Below are positions 35,002 to 43,074 of a stretch of 64,000 nt of DNA, piece after piece. Below the pieces are notes generated by a model that worked only from the letters and a program-made list of their open reading frames with translations, had not been told where the DNA came from and searched no databases. The stretch lies in contig NZ_BOQN01000021.1 of the NCBI RefSeq assembly GCF_018332695.1, positions 98,464 through 162,463 on the forward strand. The letters run 5' to 3'. Each line of letters begins with the position of its first letter. Position 1 is the stretch's first letter. The DNA is from Paractinoplanes toevensis. GTDB taxonomy: Bacteria; Actinomycetota; Actinomycetes; Mycobacteriales; Micromonosporaceae. The position numbers and the translations under genes are program-made.

Positions 35002-37632
35002 TCAGGACAGCCGGGACCGCACCTCGGCGGCGTTGGCGTGGCCCAGCTCCTCGTAGATGCCGAGCGCCTCGCGCCAGACCGCCGCCGCCTGCGCGTCCCG
35101 CCCGCAGGCGCGATGGGTGTCGCCGAGGTGGACCAGCGTGTCGGCCACCCAGTAGCGGTCACCGATCTCCCGGTACAGCCCCAATGCCGTCCGGTAGCAG
35201 TCCACCGCCGCGTCGTACTCCCCCAGGCCGTGCCGGATGAAGCCCAGGCTGTCCCAGACGGCGGCCCGGTTGTCGGCGTCGCCGCTCTGCTCGTAGAGCG
35301 CCAGCGCCCGTTCGCAGAGCTCCAGCGCCCCGGCGAAGTCGCCGAGCTGAGCGCGGTAGAAGCCGATGGTGTTGAGCGTGTTGGCACTGCCGTGGTCGGA
35401 GAGCTCCAGCGCCTGTTCGGCGTGGGCCAGGGCGGCACGCAGGTCACCCTGCCGCTCGTGGAGGATCGCCATCTCGTGGTGCACGCCGGACTGGCCGTCC
35501 CGGTCGCCGGCCCGGTCGTAGTGGTCAAGAGCCAGGCGGTAGTGCCGGTCGGCCTCCGCGGCGCGGTCCAGCAGGGTGCAGGCACGAGCCAGCCGGGCGT
35601 ACGCGTACGCCCGCGCCGGCCCGTCGTCCACCGTGGACAGCGCCGCCTCCCACACGGTGACCAGGTCGTGCCAGGGGCCCTGCCGGTAGAGGAATGTGTC
35701 CAGCGCCCAGGCCAGTTGCCACGGCCGGTCACCGCCGGACCGGGCCGCCAGGGCGAGGAGCACGGCCCGCTCGACCGCGAACCAGCGCATCGCCGCGTCC
35801 TGGTCGGCGAGCGGCTCACCGGCGGCCGCCTCGATCGGCAGCAGCGGTGCCGCCCGGGTCGGCGCCAGCAGCATCGCGCCGGCGAACGCCGTACCGAGAT
35901 AGTGGTCGAGGAGGCGGTCCGCCGCCGCCGGGCCGGCGCCCAGGCCTTCCGCGTACGCCCGCATGAGGTCGTGAAAAAGATACCGGCCCGGCGCGTGCTG
36001 GGTCAGCAGGCTGGACCGCACCAGCTCGGCCAGGTCTTCGGCCGAGCCGGAAAGAGCGCCCGCGGCCGCGGCCGAAAAATCCGGACCCGGGTGTACGCCG
36101 AGCTGCCGGAACAACCGCGCGGCGGCCGGCGTGAGCGCCTCGTACGACCAGGAGAACACCGCTCGCAGGTCGGTGTCCGGGGTGTCACCGGCCGGCGTGG
36201 ACCACCCGGCCAGGCCGTCGGCCAGCTCCGCGAGGCCCAGCTCCGGCTGCATGACGGCGTGCGCGGCGGCCAGCGTGAGCGCCAGCGGCAGCCGGGCGCA
36301 CAACCCGATGATGGCGTCGCCGGCTACCGGGTCGGCGGCGATCCGGTCCGCGCCGAGCCGCCGTTCCAGCAATTCCTGGGCCTCGCCGTGACTGAGCACG
36401 TCCAGCCGCAGCGGTTGCGCGCCGTCCGCGGCGACCAGCCCGGTGAGCTGGTTGCGGCTGGTCACCAGCACCATGCAGGAACCGGCGCCGGGCAGCAGCG
36501 GGCGCACCTGGTCGCTGTCCCGGGCGTTGTCGATCACCAGCACGAGCCGCCGGTTCGCCAGCCGGCTGCGCAGCAGCGCCGACTGGGCGCCGGTCTCGGC
36601 CGGGATGCGCCGGGCCGGGACGCCGAGCGCGCCGAGGAAGCCACGGACCGCCTCCCCCGGGTCCATCGCCGTGCCGCCCGGACCGAAGCCGCGCAGGTCG
36701 ACGTAGAGCCGGCCGTCCGGGAAGCGGGCCGCCGCACGGTGTGCCCAGTGGATGGCCAGGGCGGTCTTGCCGACACCGGCCGGGCCGGCGATGACCGCGA
36801 GCGACGGGACCTTGTCGAGCTGCGCGAGCGCGTCGGCCCGTCCCGCGAACCCGGCCACGTCGGCCGGCAGCTGGGCGGGCACCGGCTCGAGCGGGCCGGT
36901 GGCGGCGGCCTGGTTGCTGGTCAGGATGGTGGCGTACGCGGCCTGGGTGGCCGGTGCCGGGTCGGTGCCCAGGTCCTCGGCGAGCCGGCGGCGCAGCGCG
37001 TCGTACTGGCCGAGCGCGTCGGCGGTGCGGCCGATCGCGTGCAGCGCCCGCATCAGCGCGACCGCGACCGGCTCGACCAGCGGCTGTTCCTGGACGATCG
37101 CGCCGAGCGGGCCGATCAGCGCGGCCGGGTCCTCCACCTCGGCCCAGGCCACCACCGCGAGCAGGCGTTCGGAGTCCCAGACGGCGCGCATGGATGCGGC
37201 CCACTCACCGGCCAGCCCGGCGAGAGGTTCGCCGCGCCACAGCCCGACGGCCTCGCGCAGCCGGTCGACGTTTCCGTCCGCTCCTTCGGCGAGCGCCCGG
37301 AAGCGGAGCAGGTCGACCCGATCCGCGGGCAGGTCGAGCAGGTAACCGCCGGACCGCCGGATCAGCGGATCACCGCCGCCGCGCCGCAACGCGCCCCGCA
37401 CCCGGGTGAGGTGCGATTGCAGCGCGTGCCGGGCACGGGCCGGCGCGGTCTCGCCCCACACCCGGTCGATCAGCGTCTCGGCGGTGACCACTCGGCCGGC
37501 CTCGCAGGCCAGGGCGGCGAGCACCGCGCGCTGGCGCGGCTCCCCGATCGGCAGCTGTCGTTCACCGGCCCAGAGCTCCACCGGCCCCAGCAGACGCACC
37601 TCGAGCACAGCACCCCCGGCGAGAACAGACAT
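35002..37632 (-). CDS. AfsR/SARP-family regulator: wHTH-BTAD-NB-ARC-TPR
   Basis: 876 residues. The N-terminal OmpR-like winged helix is VRLLGPVELWAGERQLPIGEPRQRAVLAALA. The BTAD domain runs to ~240 (ALHAIGRTADALGQYDALRRRLAEDLGTDP). NB-ARC: Walker A GPAGVGKTAL near residue 285, Walker B-like LVLVIDNA, SCMVLVTSRN and RLPLALTLAA. The C-terminal ~200 residues are TPRs (ALAHAEQALELSDHG, ALELCERALALYEQSGD, AVDCYRTALGLYREIGD). Such STAND-type SARPs are ATP-gated activators, with TPRs often sensing a partner or ligand. The ATG at 37632 has no good Shine-Dalgarno; a GTG at 37608 (VLEVRLLG) follows GGGGG and could be the true start. It heads the leftward peptide/MFS/ECF array. Confidence 0.92.
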   Translation of the reverse strand: MSVLAGGAVLEVRLLGPVELWAGERQLPIGEPRQRAVLAALACEAGRVVTAETLIDRVWGETAPARARHALQSHLTRVRGALRRGGGDPLIRRSGGYLLDLPADRVDLLRFRALAEGADGNVDRLREAVGLWRGEPLAGLAGEWAASMRAVWDSERLLAVVAWAEVEDPAALIGPLGAIVQEQPLVEPVAVALMRALHAIGRTADALGQYDALRRRLAEDLGTDPAPATQAAYATILTSNQAAATGPLEPVPAQLPADVAGFAGRADALAQLDKVPSLAVIAGPAGVGKTALAIHWAHRAAARFPDGRLYVDLRGFGPGGTAMDPGEAVRGFLGALGVPARRIPAETGAQSALLRSRLANRRLVLVIDNARDSDQVRPLLPGAGSCMVLVTSRNQLTGLVAADGAQPLRLDVLSHGEAQELLERRLGADRIAADPVAGDAIIGLCARLPLALTLAAAHAVMQPELGLAELADGLAGWSTPAGDTPDTDLRAVFSWSYEALTPAAARLFRQLGVHPGPDFSAAAAGALSGSAEDLAELVRSSLLTQHAPGRYLFHDLMRAYAEGLGAGPAAADRLLDHYLGTAFAGAMLLAPTRAAPLLPIEAAAGEPLADQDAAMRWFAVERAVLLALAARSGGDRPWQLAWALDTFLYRQGPWHDLVTVWEAALSTVDDGPARAYAYARLARACTLLDRAAEADRHYRLALDHYDRAGDRDGQSGVHHEMAILHERQGDLRAALAHAEQALELSDHGSANTLNTIGFYRAQLGDFAGALELCERALALYEQSGDADNRAAVWDSLGFIRHGLGEYDAAVDCYRTALGLYREIGDRYWVADTLVHLGDTHRACGRDAQAAAVWREALGIYEELGHANAAEVRSRLS

Positions 37633-37694
37633 CCATTCACAACGATCTCATACGCGGGCACGGCCTTGTTTCCTACCTTGTTTCCCTAGCGCTC

Positions 37695-37740
37695 TTGACA
37701 TGCGGGTGAGATGCTCCATAACGTCTAGGCAATCGTTTTC
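37695..37740 (+). promoter_or_regulatory. Promoter with LacI-type operator upstream of GH39-like gene
   Basis: TTGACA (37695-37700), 16 bp, then CATAAC (37717-37722) makes a good vegetative promoter. Immediately downstream, GCAATCGTTTTC (37729-37740; opposite strand GAAAACGATTGC) resembles LacI-family operators with a central CG. An operator at the start point would repress the secreted glycosidase when no sugar inducer is present. Confidence 0.6.
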
Positions 37741-37834
37741 CCTCACGCTTCTGATGATCGGTCTCGGCGGTGGCTTCCCCCTTCCGCCCCGATGACCCGA
37801 GGCGTCACCCCGTCACTAACCCCGAGGTGATGTT

Positions 37835-39541
37835 GTGCGCACCCGAAGAACCGCCGCGTCCGCGGCGGCCCTGACCGTCCTCACCGTTCTCGCCACCGGC
37901 ACGCTCTCCGCGCCGGCCCACGCGGCCGGAAACACGCTCACCGTCAACGTCGGCACCACCGTCCGGCCCGTCACCCACGTCGCGGCCGGTGGGCTCTACG
38001 CCGTGAACACCGGCAACAACCCGCCGCTGAGCATGATGTACCCGCTGCGGCTGAACCACCTGACCCAGCCGCCGCCCGGCGGTCAGCAACTCGGCAACGG
38101 CGCCACCCAGCCCTGCTGTGACGGCCTGCAGGTGGCCGGCAAGGTGACCAGCGGCGGCGCCCAGCAGTTCTACCGGATGCCCGACATCTACCCGAACTTC
38201 CCGTACAAGTGGGTGAGCTGGGCCGACTGGGAGTCGAAGGTGCGCACCATGGTGCAGGCGCGCCTGGCCGCCACCGGCACGACCAACGTCGACGGCTGGG
38301 AATTGTGGAACGAGCCGGACTGGACGTGGAACACCGCGGCGGCCGGGTCGTTCAACGCCGGTTGGACCCGCACCTACCAGCTGATCCGCTCGCTCGACAC
38401 GGTGACCCCGATCGTCGGGCCCAGCCACTCCATCTACAGCCACAGCTGGATGGTCGACTTCCTGACCAACGCCAAGAACACCGGCACGGTGCCCGACGTG
38501 ATCGTCTGGCACGAGCTGGGAGACGACAGCTACCTCAACGTGCAGGCCCACGTCGCCGACTACCGGGCGATCGAGACCTCGTTGGGCATCTCGCCCCGGC
38601 CGATCTCGATCAACGAGTACGCCTCGCCGTCGCAGGTGGACATCCCCAGCGTCGCGGTCCATTACATGGCCGTCTTCGAACGGCACGGCATCCGCGACGC
38701 CGAACGCGCCTACTGGTACGAAGCCGGCACGCTGAACGGCCTGCTCCACAACAACGCGCCGACCTCGTCGTACTGGACCTACAAGTGGTACGGCGACATG
38801 GCCGGCAACATCGTGCAGACCGTCCCGGGCTCATGGCTGGAGGGGGTCGCGGCGTACGACAGCACCCGCAAGATCGTCAACGTGGTGCTCGGCGGTGACA
38901 GCGGGAACAATACCGTCAAGGTCAACGGGCTCTCGGCCCTGGGCACTCAGGTCCGGGTGACGCTGACCCGCAGCGGCACCACCGGGCGCACCACCAACCA
39001 GAGCGCGCCGATCGCCGTCACGACGGGCACCTACAACGTGGTCAACGGCAGCATCAGCGTGGCGGTCAACGGCATGAACGCCCTGGACTCCTACCAGCTG
39101 CTCGTCACCCCGGTCAGCGGCGTGCCGACCTGGCAGCAGCGCTACGAGGCGGAGAACGCCACGGTGGTCAACGCCAACCGGTTCTCCTCGGCGTCGGCGT
39201 CCAGCGGCGGCTACGTCGGCCAGATCGACGGCTCGGCCGACATGCGCGCCGCGTCGTTCGTCGACTTCCTGGTCAACGTGCCGCAGACGCGCAGCTACAC
39301 GATGAACATCGGTTACGCCAACGCCACCGGCGCGAACGCCACCCAGGGCCTCGCCGCCAACGGCAGCGCCTGGTCGACGGTGACCTACCCGCCCACCGGC
39401 GCGTGGGGATCGTTCGGCGCCTCGGTCAACGCCACGGTGAACCTCACGGCGGGCTGGAACACGATCCGGCTGGCCAAGGGCTCGCCGTACTTCGCCGGCG
39501 GCACCGGCTACGCCGAACTGGACGCGATCACGCTGTCCTGA
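37835..39541 (+). CDS. Secreted GH39-like glycoside hydrolase with C-terminal CBM35/CBM6-type module
   Basis: 568 residues. The GTG at 37835 follows GAGGTGA. The signal peptide ends near ...LSAPAHA. The catalytic part is a clan GH-A (beta/alpha)8 barrel: WELWNEPDW has the acid/base Glu160 in the NEP motif and SINEYAS holds the nucleophile Glu261. A beta domain follows (VVNVVLGGDSGNNTVKVNG), typical of GH39/GH30-like enzymes. A CBM comes last (~430-568: RYEAENATVVNANRF ... GYVGQIDGSADMRAASFVDFLVNV ... YAELDAITLS). It probably cleaves a plant or microbial polysaccharide outside the cell. The substrate is not clear from sequence. The LacI-like operator and the following terminator make it monocistronic. 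Confidence 0.85.
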   Translation: MRTRRTAASAAALTVLTVLATGTLSAPAHAAGNTLTVNVGTTVRPVTHVAAGGLYAVNTGNNPPLSMMYPLRLNHLTQPPPGGQQLGNGATQPCCDGLQVAGKVTSGGAQQFYRMPDIYPNFPYKWVSWADWESKVRTMVQARLAATGTTNVDGWELWNEPDWTWNTAAAGSFNAGWTRTYQLIRSLDTVTPIVGPSHSIYSHSWMVDFLTNAKNTGTVPDVIVWHELGDDSYLNVQAHVADYRAIETSLGISPRPISINEYASPSQVDIPSVAVHYMAVFERHGIRDAERAYWYEAGTLNGLLHNNAPTSSYWTYKWYGDMAGNIVQTVPGSWLEGVAAYDSTRKIVNVVLGGDSGNNTVKVNGLSALGTQVRVTLTRSGTTGRTTNQSAPIAVTTGTYNVVNGSISVAVNGMNALDSYQLLVTPVSGVPTWQQRYEAENATVVNANRFSSASASSGGYVGQIDGSADMRAASFVDFLVNVPQTRSYTMNIGYANATGANATQGLAANGSAWSTVTYPPTGAWGSFGASVNATVNLTAGWNTIRLAKGSPYFAGGTGYAELDAITLS

Positions 39542-39550
39542 TCGGCATTC

Positions 39551-39586
39551 GCCCGCGGCCCGGCCACCACCGGGCGGGCCGCGGGC
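39551..39586. terminator. Hairpin terminator after GH39-like gene
   Basis: GCCCGCGGCC (39551-39560) pairs with GGCCGCGGGC (39577-39586), with two further inner pairs, starting 10 bp after the stop codon. It also lies at the 3' side of the leftward monooxygenase remnant. Confidence 0.75.
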
Positions 39587-39594
39587 CTCGTCGT

Positions 39595-39886
39595 CAGTTG
39601 GGGCGGCGTGCCGGGTCACCTCCTCGGCCAGCACGACCGCGTCCTCGATCGCCAGGGCCGCACCGCTGACCATCTGCGGCGACGGCGAGGGCGCGGCATC
39701 GCCGACGAGCACCCCCCGACCGGCATGCCACGGGCCCTCGACCAGAAGGGCATGGATCGGGCGGCGTACGACTTGATCGGGCGAGGTGATGGCGTCGCGC
39801 ACCGTGGCGAACCGGCCGCTGAACGGCGCCAGCAGGTCGCGCATCCGGGTCGCCAGCTCCTCGCCGGGAGCTCGCCGGCCGGATCG
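39595..39886 (-). pseudogene. Remnant of an FAD-dependent aromatic monooxygenase
   Basis: Read leftward, this stretch gives EELATRMRDLLAPFSGRFATVRDAI, then RRPIHALLVEGPWHAGRGVLVGDAA and SGAALAIEDAVVLAEEVTRH. These are the middle and C-terminal signature of PHBH-type flavin monooxygenases (GDAAHxxxP...AIEDAVVLAEEL). The FAD domain N-terminus with the GxGxxG fold is absent. The conserved GDAAH reads GDAAP, and the C-terminal ~100 residues are missing, the frame running into the antisense of the GH39-like gene. No start codon with a ribosome site is seen. I read it as a decayed gene fragment; the exact limits are approximate. Confidence 0.6.
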
Positions 39887-39936
39887 TGGTGCCGGGTGCG
39901 ATGGATCGGTGCGCCGGCTGCTCGGGTTGCCGAAAT

Positions 39937-39957
39937 GAGCGTGTAACATTGACGCTC
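39937..39957 (+). promoter_or_regulatory. Inverted repeat over a -10-like element, upstream of sugar dehydrogenase
   Basis: GAGCGT (39937-39942) and ACGCTC (39952-39957) flank GTAACATTG, which contains a TAACAT -10-like hexamer. The repeat lies 29 bp before the start codon and would act as an operator covering the promoter. The regulator is unknown. Confidence 0.45.
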
Positions 39958-39986
39958 GTCGCTGGATTAGCTCGGGAGGAATCTCA

Positions 39987-41063
39987 ATGAGCAGGCGTTT
40001 TGTGTTCACCGCCGCGGTTTGCGCGGCCGTTGTCGGAGCGGGCGCGGTGGCTACCGCGGTGACCGCCTCGGCCGCGACGCCCAGCTTCGACTTCAGCAAT
40101 CCGGAGGTCGTCGCGACCGGGCTCGAGGTGCCCTGGGGCCTCACCTTCCTGCCCGACGGCACCGCCTTGGTCGCCGAGCGCGGCTCCGGGGAGATCCTCC
40201 GGGTGAGCCCGGGCGCGGCACCCGTGCCGGTCGCGACCGTGCCCGGCGTCGTGCCGAACGGGGAGGGCGGGCTGCTCGGCCTGGCCGCCTCCCCCACCTT
40301 CGCCGAGGACGACTACCTGTATGCGTACTTCAGCGCGGCCAATGACAACCGGATCGTCCGGTTCAAGCTGAGCGCACCGCAGACCGTCGAGCCGATCGTC
40401 ACCGGGCTGGCCAAGGCGAGCATCCACAACGGCGGCCGGATCGAGTTCGGCCCGGACGGCATGCTGTACGCCGGGGTCGGCGACGCCGGCACCACGTCGA
40501 ACGCGCAGAACCAGGCGAGCCGCAACGGCAAGATCCTGCGGATGGAGCCGGACGGCAGCGTCCCGCCGGACAACCCGTTCGCCGGTTCGCTGGTCTACAG
40601 CCTCGGTCACCGCAACGTGCAGGGCCTGGCCTGGGACGCGGAGAACCGCCTGTTCGCCACCGAGTTCGGGCAGAACACGTGGGACGAGGTGAACCGGATC
40701 GAGGCCGGTCGCAACTACGGCTGGCCGATCGTCGAGGGCATCGGCACCGACTCCCGGTTCGTCAATCCGCTCGTGCAGTGGCCCACCTCGGAGGCCTCAC
40801 CCAGCGGCGCCACCATCGTCGGCGACACGCTGTACGCCGCCGCCCTGCGCGGCACCCGGCTGTGGCTGGTCCCGCTGACCGGCGACGGCGGCGCCGGCAC
40901 CCCGGTGGCCGAGCTGCAGGGCACGTTCGGCCGCCTGCGCACGGCCGAACTCGGCCCGGACGGCTACCTGTGGCTCACCACCAGCAACCGCGACGGCCGA
41001 GGCACCCCGGCCACCACCGACGACCGGGTGATCCGCATCCCCCCGACGCCCGCCGGATCGTAG
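39987..41063 (+). CDS. Secreted PQQ-type sugar dehydrogenase (glucose/sorbosone dehydrogenase family)
   Basis: 358 residues. The ATG at 39987 has GGGAGGA upstream. The signal peptide is MSRRFVFTAAVCAAVVGAGAVATAVTASA. The mature protein is a six-bladed GSDH beta-propeller: VPWGLTFLPDGTALVAERG, GLLGLAASPTFAEDDYLYAYFSA, HNGGRIEFGPDGMLYAGVGDAG (catalytic His region), LGHRNVQGLAWD, EFGQNTWDEVNRIEAGRNYGWP. Members oxidise aldose sugars with PQQ bound in the central cavity; some actinomycete homologues lack tested PQQ use, so activity is inferred. No PQQ biosynthesis genes are visible here. The hairpin at 41074 terminates the gene. Confidence 0.9.
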   Translation: MSRRFVFTAAVCAAVVGAGAVATAVTASAATPSFDFSNPEVVATGLEVPWGLTFLPDGTALVAERGSGEILRVSPGAAPVPVATVPGVVPNGEGGLLGLAASPTFAEDDYLYAYFSAANDNRIVRFKLSAPQTVEPIVTGLAKASIHNGGRIEFGPDGMLYAGVGDAGTTSNAQNQASRNGKILRMEPDGSVPPDNPFAGSLVYSLGHRNVQGLAWDAENRLFATEFGQNTWDEVNRIEAGRNYGWPIVEGIGTDSRFVNPLVQWPTSEASPSGATIVGDTLYAAALRGTRLWLVPLTGDGGAGTPVAELQGTFGRLRTAELGPDGYLWLTTSNRDGRGTPATTDDRVIRIPPTPAGS

Positions 41064-41073
41064 GTCAAGGCCG

Positions 41074-41105
41074 GCCCGGCTCTCAGTGATCGCTGAGGGC
41101 CGGGC
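41074..41105. terminator. Bidirectional hairpin between sugar dehydrogenase and monooxygenase
   Basis: GCCCGGCTCTCAG (41074-41086) pairs with CTGAGGGCCGGGC (41093-41105) over 13 positions, one of them a G-U pair, with a 6-nt loop. It covers the stop codon of the leftward monooxygenase and follows the rightward dehydrogenase by 10 bp. Confidence 0.7.
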
Positions 41106-42303
41106 TCGGCGGCAGTTGCCAGGCGCCGCCGCGGTCCTCCTTGGCGAAGCGGGCCACCAGGCCAGGGATGTGCAGCGCGGTCGCCAGACCGGTGACGGCG
41201 AGGAAGGTGTCGATGCCGAGCCGCGTGGACGGCATGCCCAGGCTCAGAATCTTCGGGTTCACGCCACCCTGGATCTCGTCGACGAACGGCCGCTGCTCGC
41301 TCTCGTAGTTCGCCAGCGCGGCCGACAGGTCGCCCGGGTGGCGGTTGATCTGACCGGCCAGCACATAGGCACCGACGAGACCCCCGGAAATTCCCATTCC
41401 GCTGTACGGCGAGGCGCAGTGCGCGGCGTCCCCGGCCAGCACGACCCGGCCCGTGGACCAGCTGCCGATGCGGACCTGCGCGATCTCCTGGGAGTAGAAG
41501 AACGGGCTGCCCGCCATCCCGTCGATGAACCGCTGGACCTGCCACCCGGCGTCGGCGAAGCGGCCGGCCCAGAACGCCTGCTGCTCCTCGACCGGGCGGC
41601 GGTGGATCGCGGAGAACTCCGCGGAGGTCTCCCGCTGGACGAAGTACACCTGGGTCTCCGTCGCGTTGTGGCTCCGCCGCATGATCTGCCGGCCGCCGGG
41701 CGCGAGGTAGGTGTCCCGGATGCGGCTGTCCGAGGCGATCCGGGGCACGAACCAGTAGGCCATGTGAATCCCGGTTCGCCAGTACGGGTCGTGGCCCTCC
41801 GGCAGCAGGGCGCGGCGGATGCGGGAGCCCTGCCCGTCCGCGCCGACGAGCAGATCGAATTCCTCCGCGGTGCCGTCCGAGAAGTGCGCGGTCACCGTGC
41901 GCTCGTCCTGGTCGAAGCCGTCGACGCTCACGCCGAACCGGTGCTCGACGCCCGCGCCGTTCGCGTTGTGCAGGATCCGCACCAGGTCGCCCCGCATGAT
42001 CTCGTACTCCGAGGTCAGCGACTGCCGGCCGCGATCCGAGGTGTTCGCCATGATGGTGGCTCGCGGTTTGCCGGTGGCGTCGACGAACGCCACGCCCGCC
42101 TCGTCGACGAGCTTCGCCCTGATCTCGTCCAGCAGCCCCATGGCTTTCGCCGCGTCGATCCCTTGCCCGCGCAGGTCGACCTGGGCGCCGTAGGCCCGCA
42201 GCTCCGGGAAGCGCTCGGCGACGACGACATCGTGGCCACCCCGCGACAGCCAGAAGGCGAGCGCTTCCCCGGCCACTCCGGCACCGGCGATGAGAATCTT
42301 CAT
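41083..42303 (-). CDS. FAD-dependent monooxygenase, TetX-like context
   Basis: 406 residues. The ATG at 42303 follows GGGAGG and gives MKILIAGAGVAGEALAFWLSRGG, the FAD-binding GxGxxG motif. Later motifs are LLVGADGQGSRIRRALL (DG motif) and GRVVLAGDAAHCASPYSGMGISGGLVGAYVLAGQI (GD motif), all of the PHBH-type flavin monooxygenase family. It is transcribed divergently from a close relative of the Tn10 tetracycline repressor across two tetO-like operators. The likely role is inducible hydroxylation of tetracycline-like or other aromatic polyketides. Tetracycline inactivation is an inference from the regulator, not from active-site residues. Confidence 0.9.
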   Translation of the reverse strand: MKILIAGAGVAGEALAFWLSRGGHDVVVAERFPELRAYGAQVDLRGQGIDAAKAMGLLDEIRAKLVDEAGVAFVDATGKPRATIMANTSDRGRQSLTSEYEIMRGDLVRILHNANGAGVEHRFGVSVDGFDQDERTVTAHFSDGTAEEFDLLVGADGQGSRIRRALLPEGHDPYWRTGIHMAYWFVPRIASDSRIRDTYLAPGGRQIMRRSHNATETQVYFVQRETSAEFSAIHRRPVEEQQAFWAGRFADAGWQVQRFIDGMAGSPFFYSQEIAQVRIGSWSTGRVVLAGDAAHCASPYSGMGISGGLVGAYVLAGQINRHPGDLSAALANYESEQRPFVDEIQGGVNPKILSLGMPSTRLGIDTFLAVTGLATALHIPGLVARFAKEDRGGAWQLPPSPALSDH

Positions 42304-42316
42304 GATCCCAACCTCC

Positions 42317-42329
42317 CTATCGGCGATAG
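42317..42329. promoter_or_regulatory. tetO-like operator 1
   Basis: CTATCGGCGATAG is a 6+1+6 palindrome. The wider TCCCTATCGGCGATAGA (42314-42330) differs at only two positions from my recollection of Tn10 tetO2 (TCCCTATCAGTGATAGA). It lies between the monooxygenase start and operator 2. Confidence 0.82.
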
Positions 42330-42347
42330 ATTCTTGGTCAGAGTCAC

Positions 42348-42360
42348 CTATCGGCGATAG
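42348..42360. promoter_or_regulatory. tetO-like operator 2, overlapping tetR promoter
   Basis: A second identical CTATCGGCGATAG, with flanks CC...GG extending the palindrome to 42347-42361. Its centre is 31 bp from operator 1, close to the Tn10 operator spacing. A TTGGTC (42334) and GATAGG (42356) pair would place the tetR transcript start at about the GTG codon, so the mRNA may be leaderless. TTGACA on the other strand (42369-42364) may serve the monooxygenase. Confidence 0.8.
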
Positions 42361-42369
42361 GTTGTCAAC

Positions 42370-42957
42370 GTGGCAAAGCTCGACCGTGTGACCGTCATCA
42401 CCGAAGCGCTCGACCTGCTCGACGAGGTGGGGCTGGACGCCGTGAGCACCCGGCCCCTGGCCAAGCGGCTCGGCGTGCAGCAGCCATCGCTGTTCTGGCA
42501 TTTCCGCAGCAAGGAAGAGCTACTGGCGGCGATGGCCGAGGCCGCGATGGCCCCGCACGCCACCGCGCCGCTGCCGCAACCCACGGACGACTGGCGCGAG
42601 TGGTTCCTGGAGAACACCCGCGACTTCCGGCGCACCCTGCTCCTGCGCCGCGACGGAGCGCGCCTGCACGCCGGCCTGCTGCCCGGGAAAGCCGACCTCG
42701 GCCGGATCACGCACAAGATGGCGTTCCTGACCGGCGCCGGCGTGCCGGAAGCGGACGCTCAGATGGCCATGCTGGCCGCGAGCCGCTTCACCGTCGGATG
42801 TGTCCTCGAAGAGCAGGCGGACGACCGGGTCACGAGCGAGAGCGTGCCGCCGATCGGCCACGAAGCCGCCTTCGAGGCGGGGCTGGCCCTCATCCTCGGC
42901 GGCCTGATCGCCCGCATGCCGGATCGGTCGTCATCCGGGCGCGCGGGCCAGGAGTGA
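42370..42957 (+). CDS. tetR: TetR-type tetracycline repressor homologue
   Basis: 195 residues, GTG start 9 bp after operator 2. It aligns without gaps to Tn10 TetR from the first residue through Glu147 as I recall that sequence: KLDRVTVITEALDLLDEVG, TRPLAKRLGVQQPSLFWHFRSKEELL (recognition helix with Trp43 and His44) and LLRRDGARLH. Ligand-pocket positions Asn82, Phe86, His100 and Glu147 are the same residues, whereas Thr103 is Leu and Gln116 is Lys. This suggests a tetracycline-like but possibly different inducer. It should repress itself and the divergent flavin monooxygenase by binding the two palindromes. Confidence 0.93.
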   Translation: MAKLDRVTVITEALDLLDEVGLDAVSTRPLAKRLGVQQPSLFWHFRSKEELLAAMAEAAMAPHATAPLPQPTDDWREWFLENTRDFRRTLLLRRDGARLHAGLLPGKADLGRITHKMAFLTGAGVPEADAQMAMLAASRFTVGCVLEEQADDRVTSESVPPIGHEAAFEAGLALILGGLIARMPDRSSSGRAGQE

Positions 42958-43008
42958 GGTTCGCACGGGCACATTCCTAGCGGAAATGTTTGTACCTGTT
43001 TCTTTCTG

Positions 43009-43037
43009 TTGACATCAGATATGTCTATGCGTAAATG
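43009..43037 (+). promoter_or_regulatory. Candidate promoter of the PA14-GH2 gene
   Basis: TTGACA (43009-43014), 17 bp, then TAAATG (43032-43037), in a locally AT-rich stretch 38 bp before the start codon. The -35 is perfect; the -10 is weak. Confidence 0.45.
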
Positions 43038-43074
43038 TGCTCGCAACGCGTCGTTGATCGAAGGGAAACACTCG

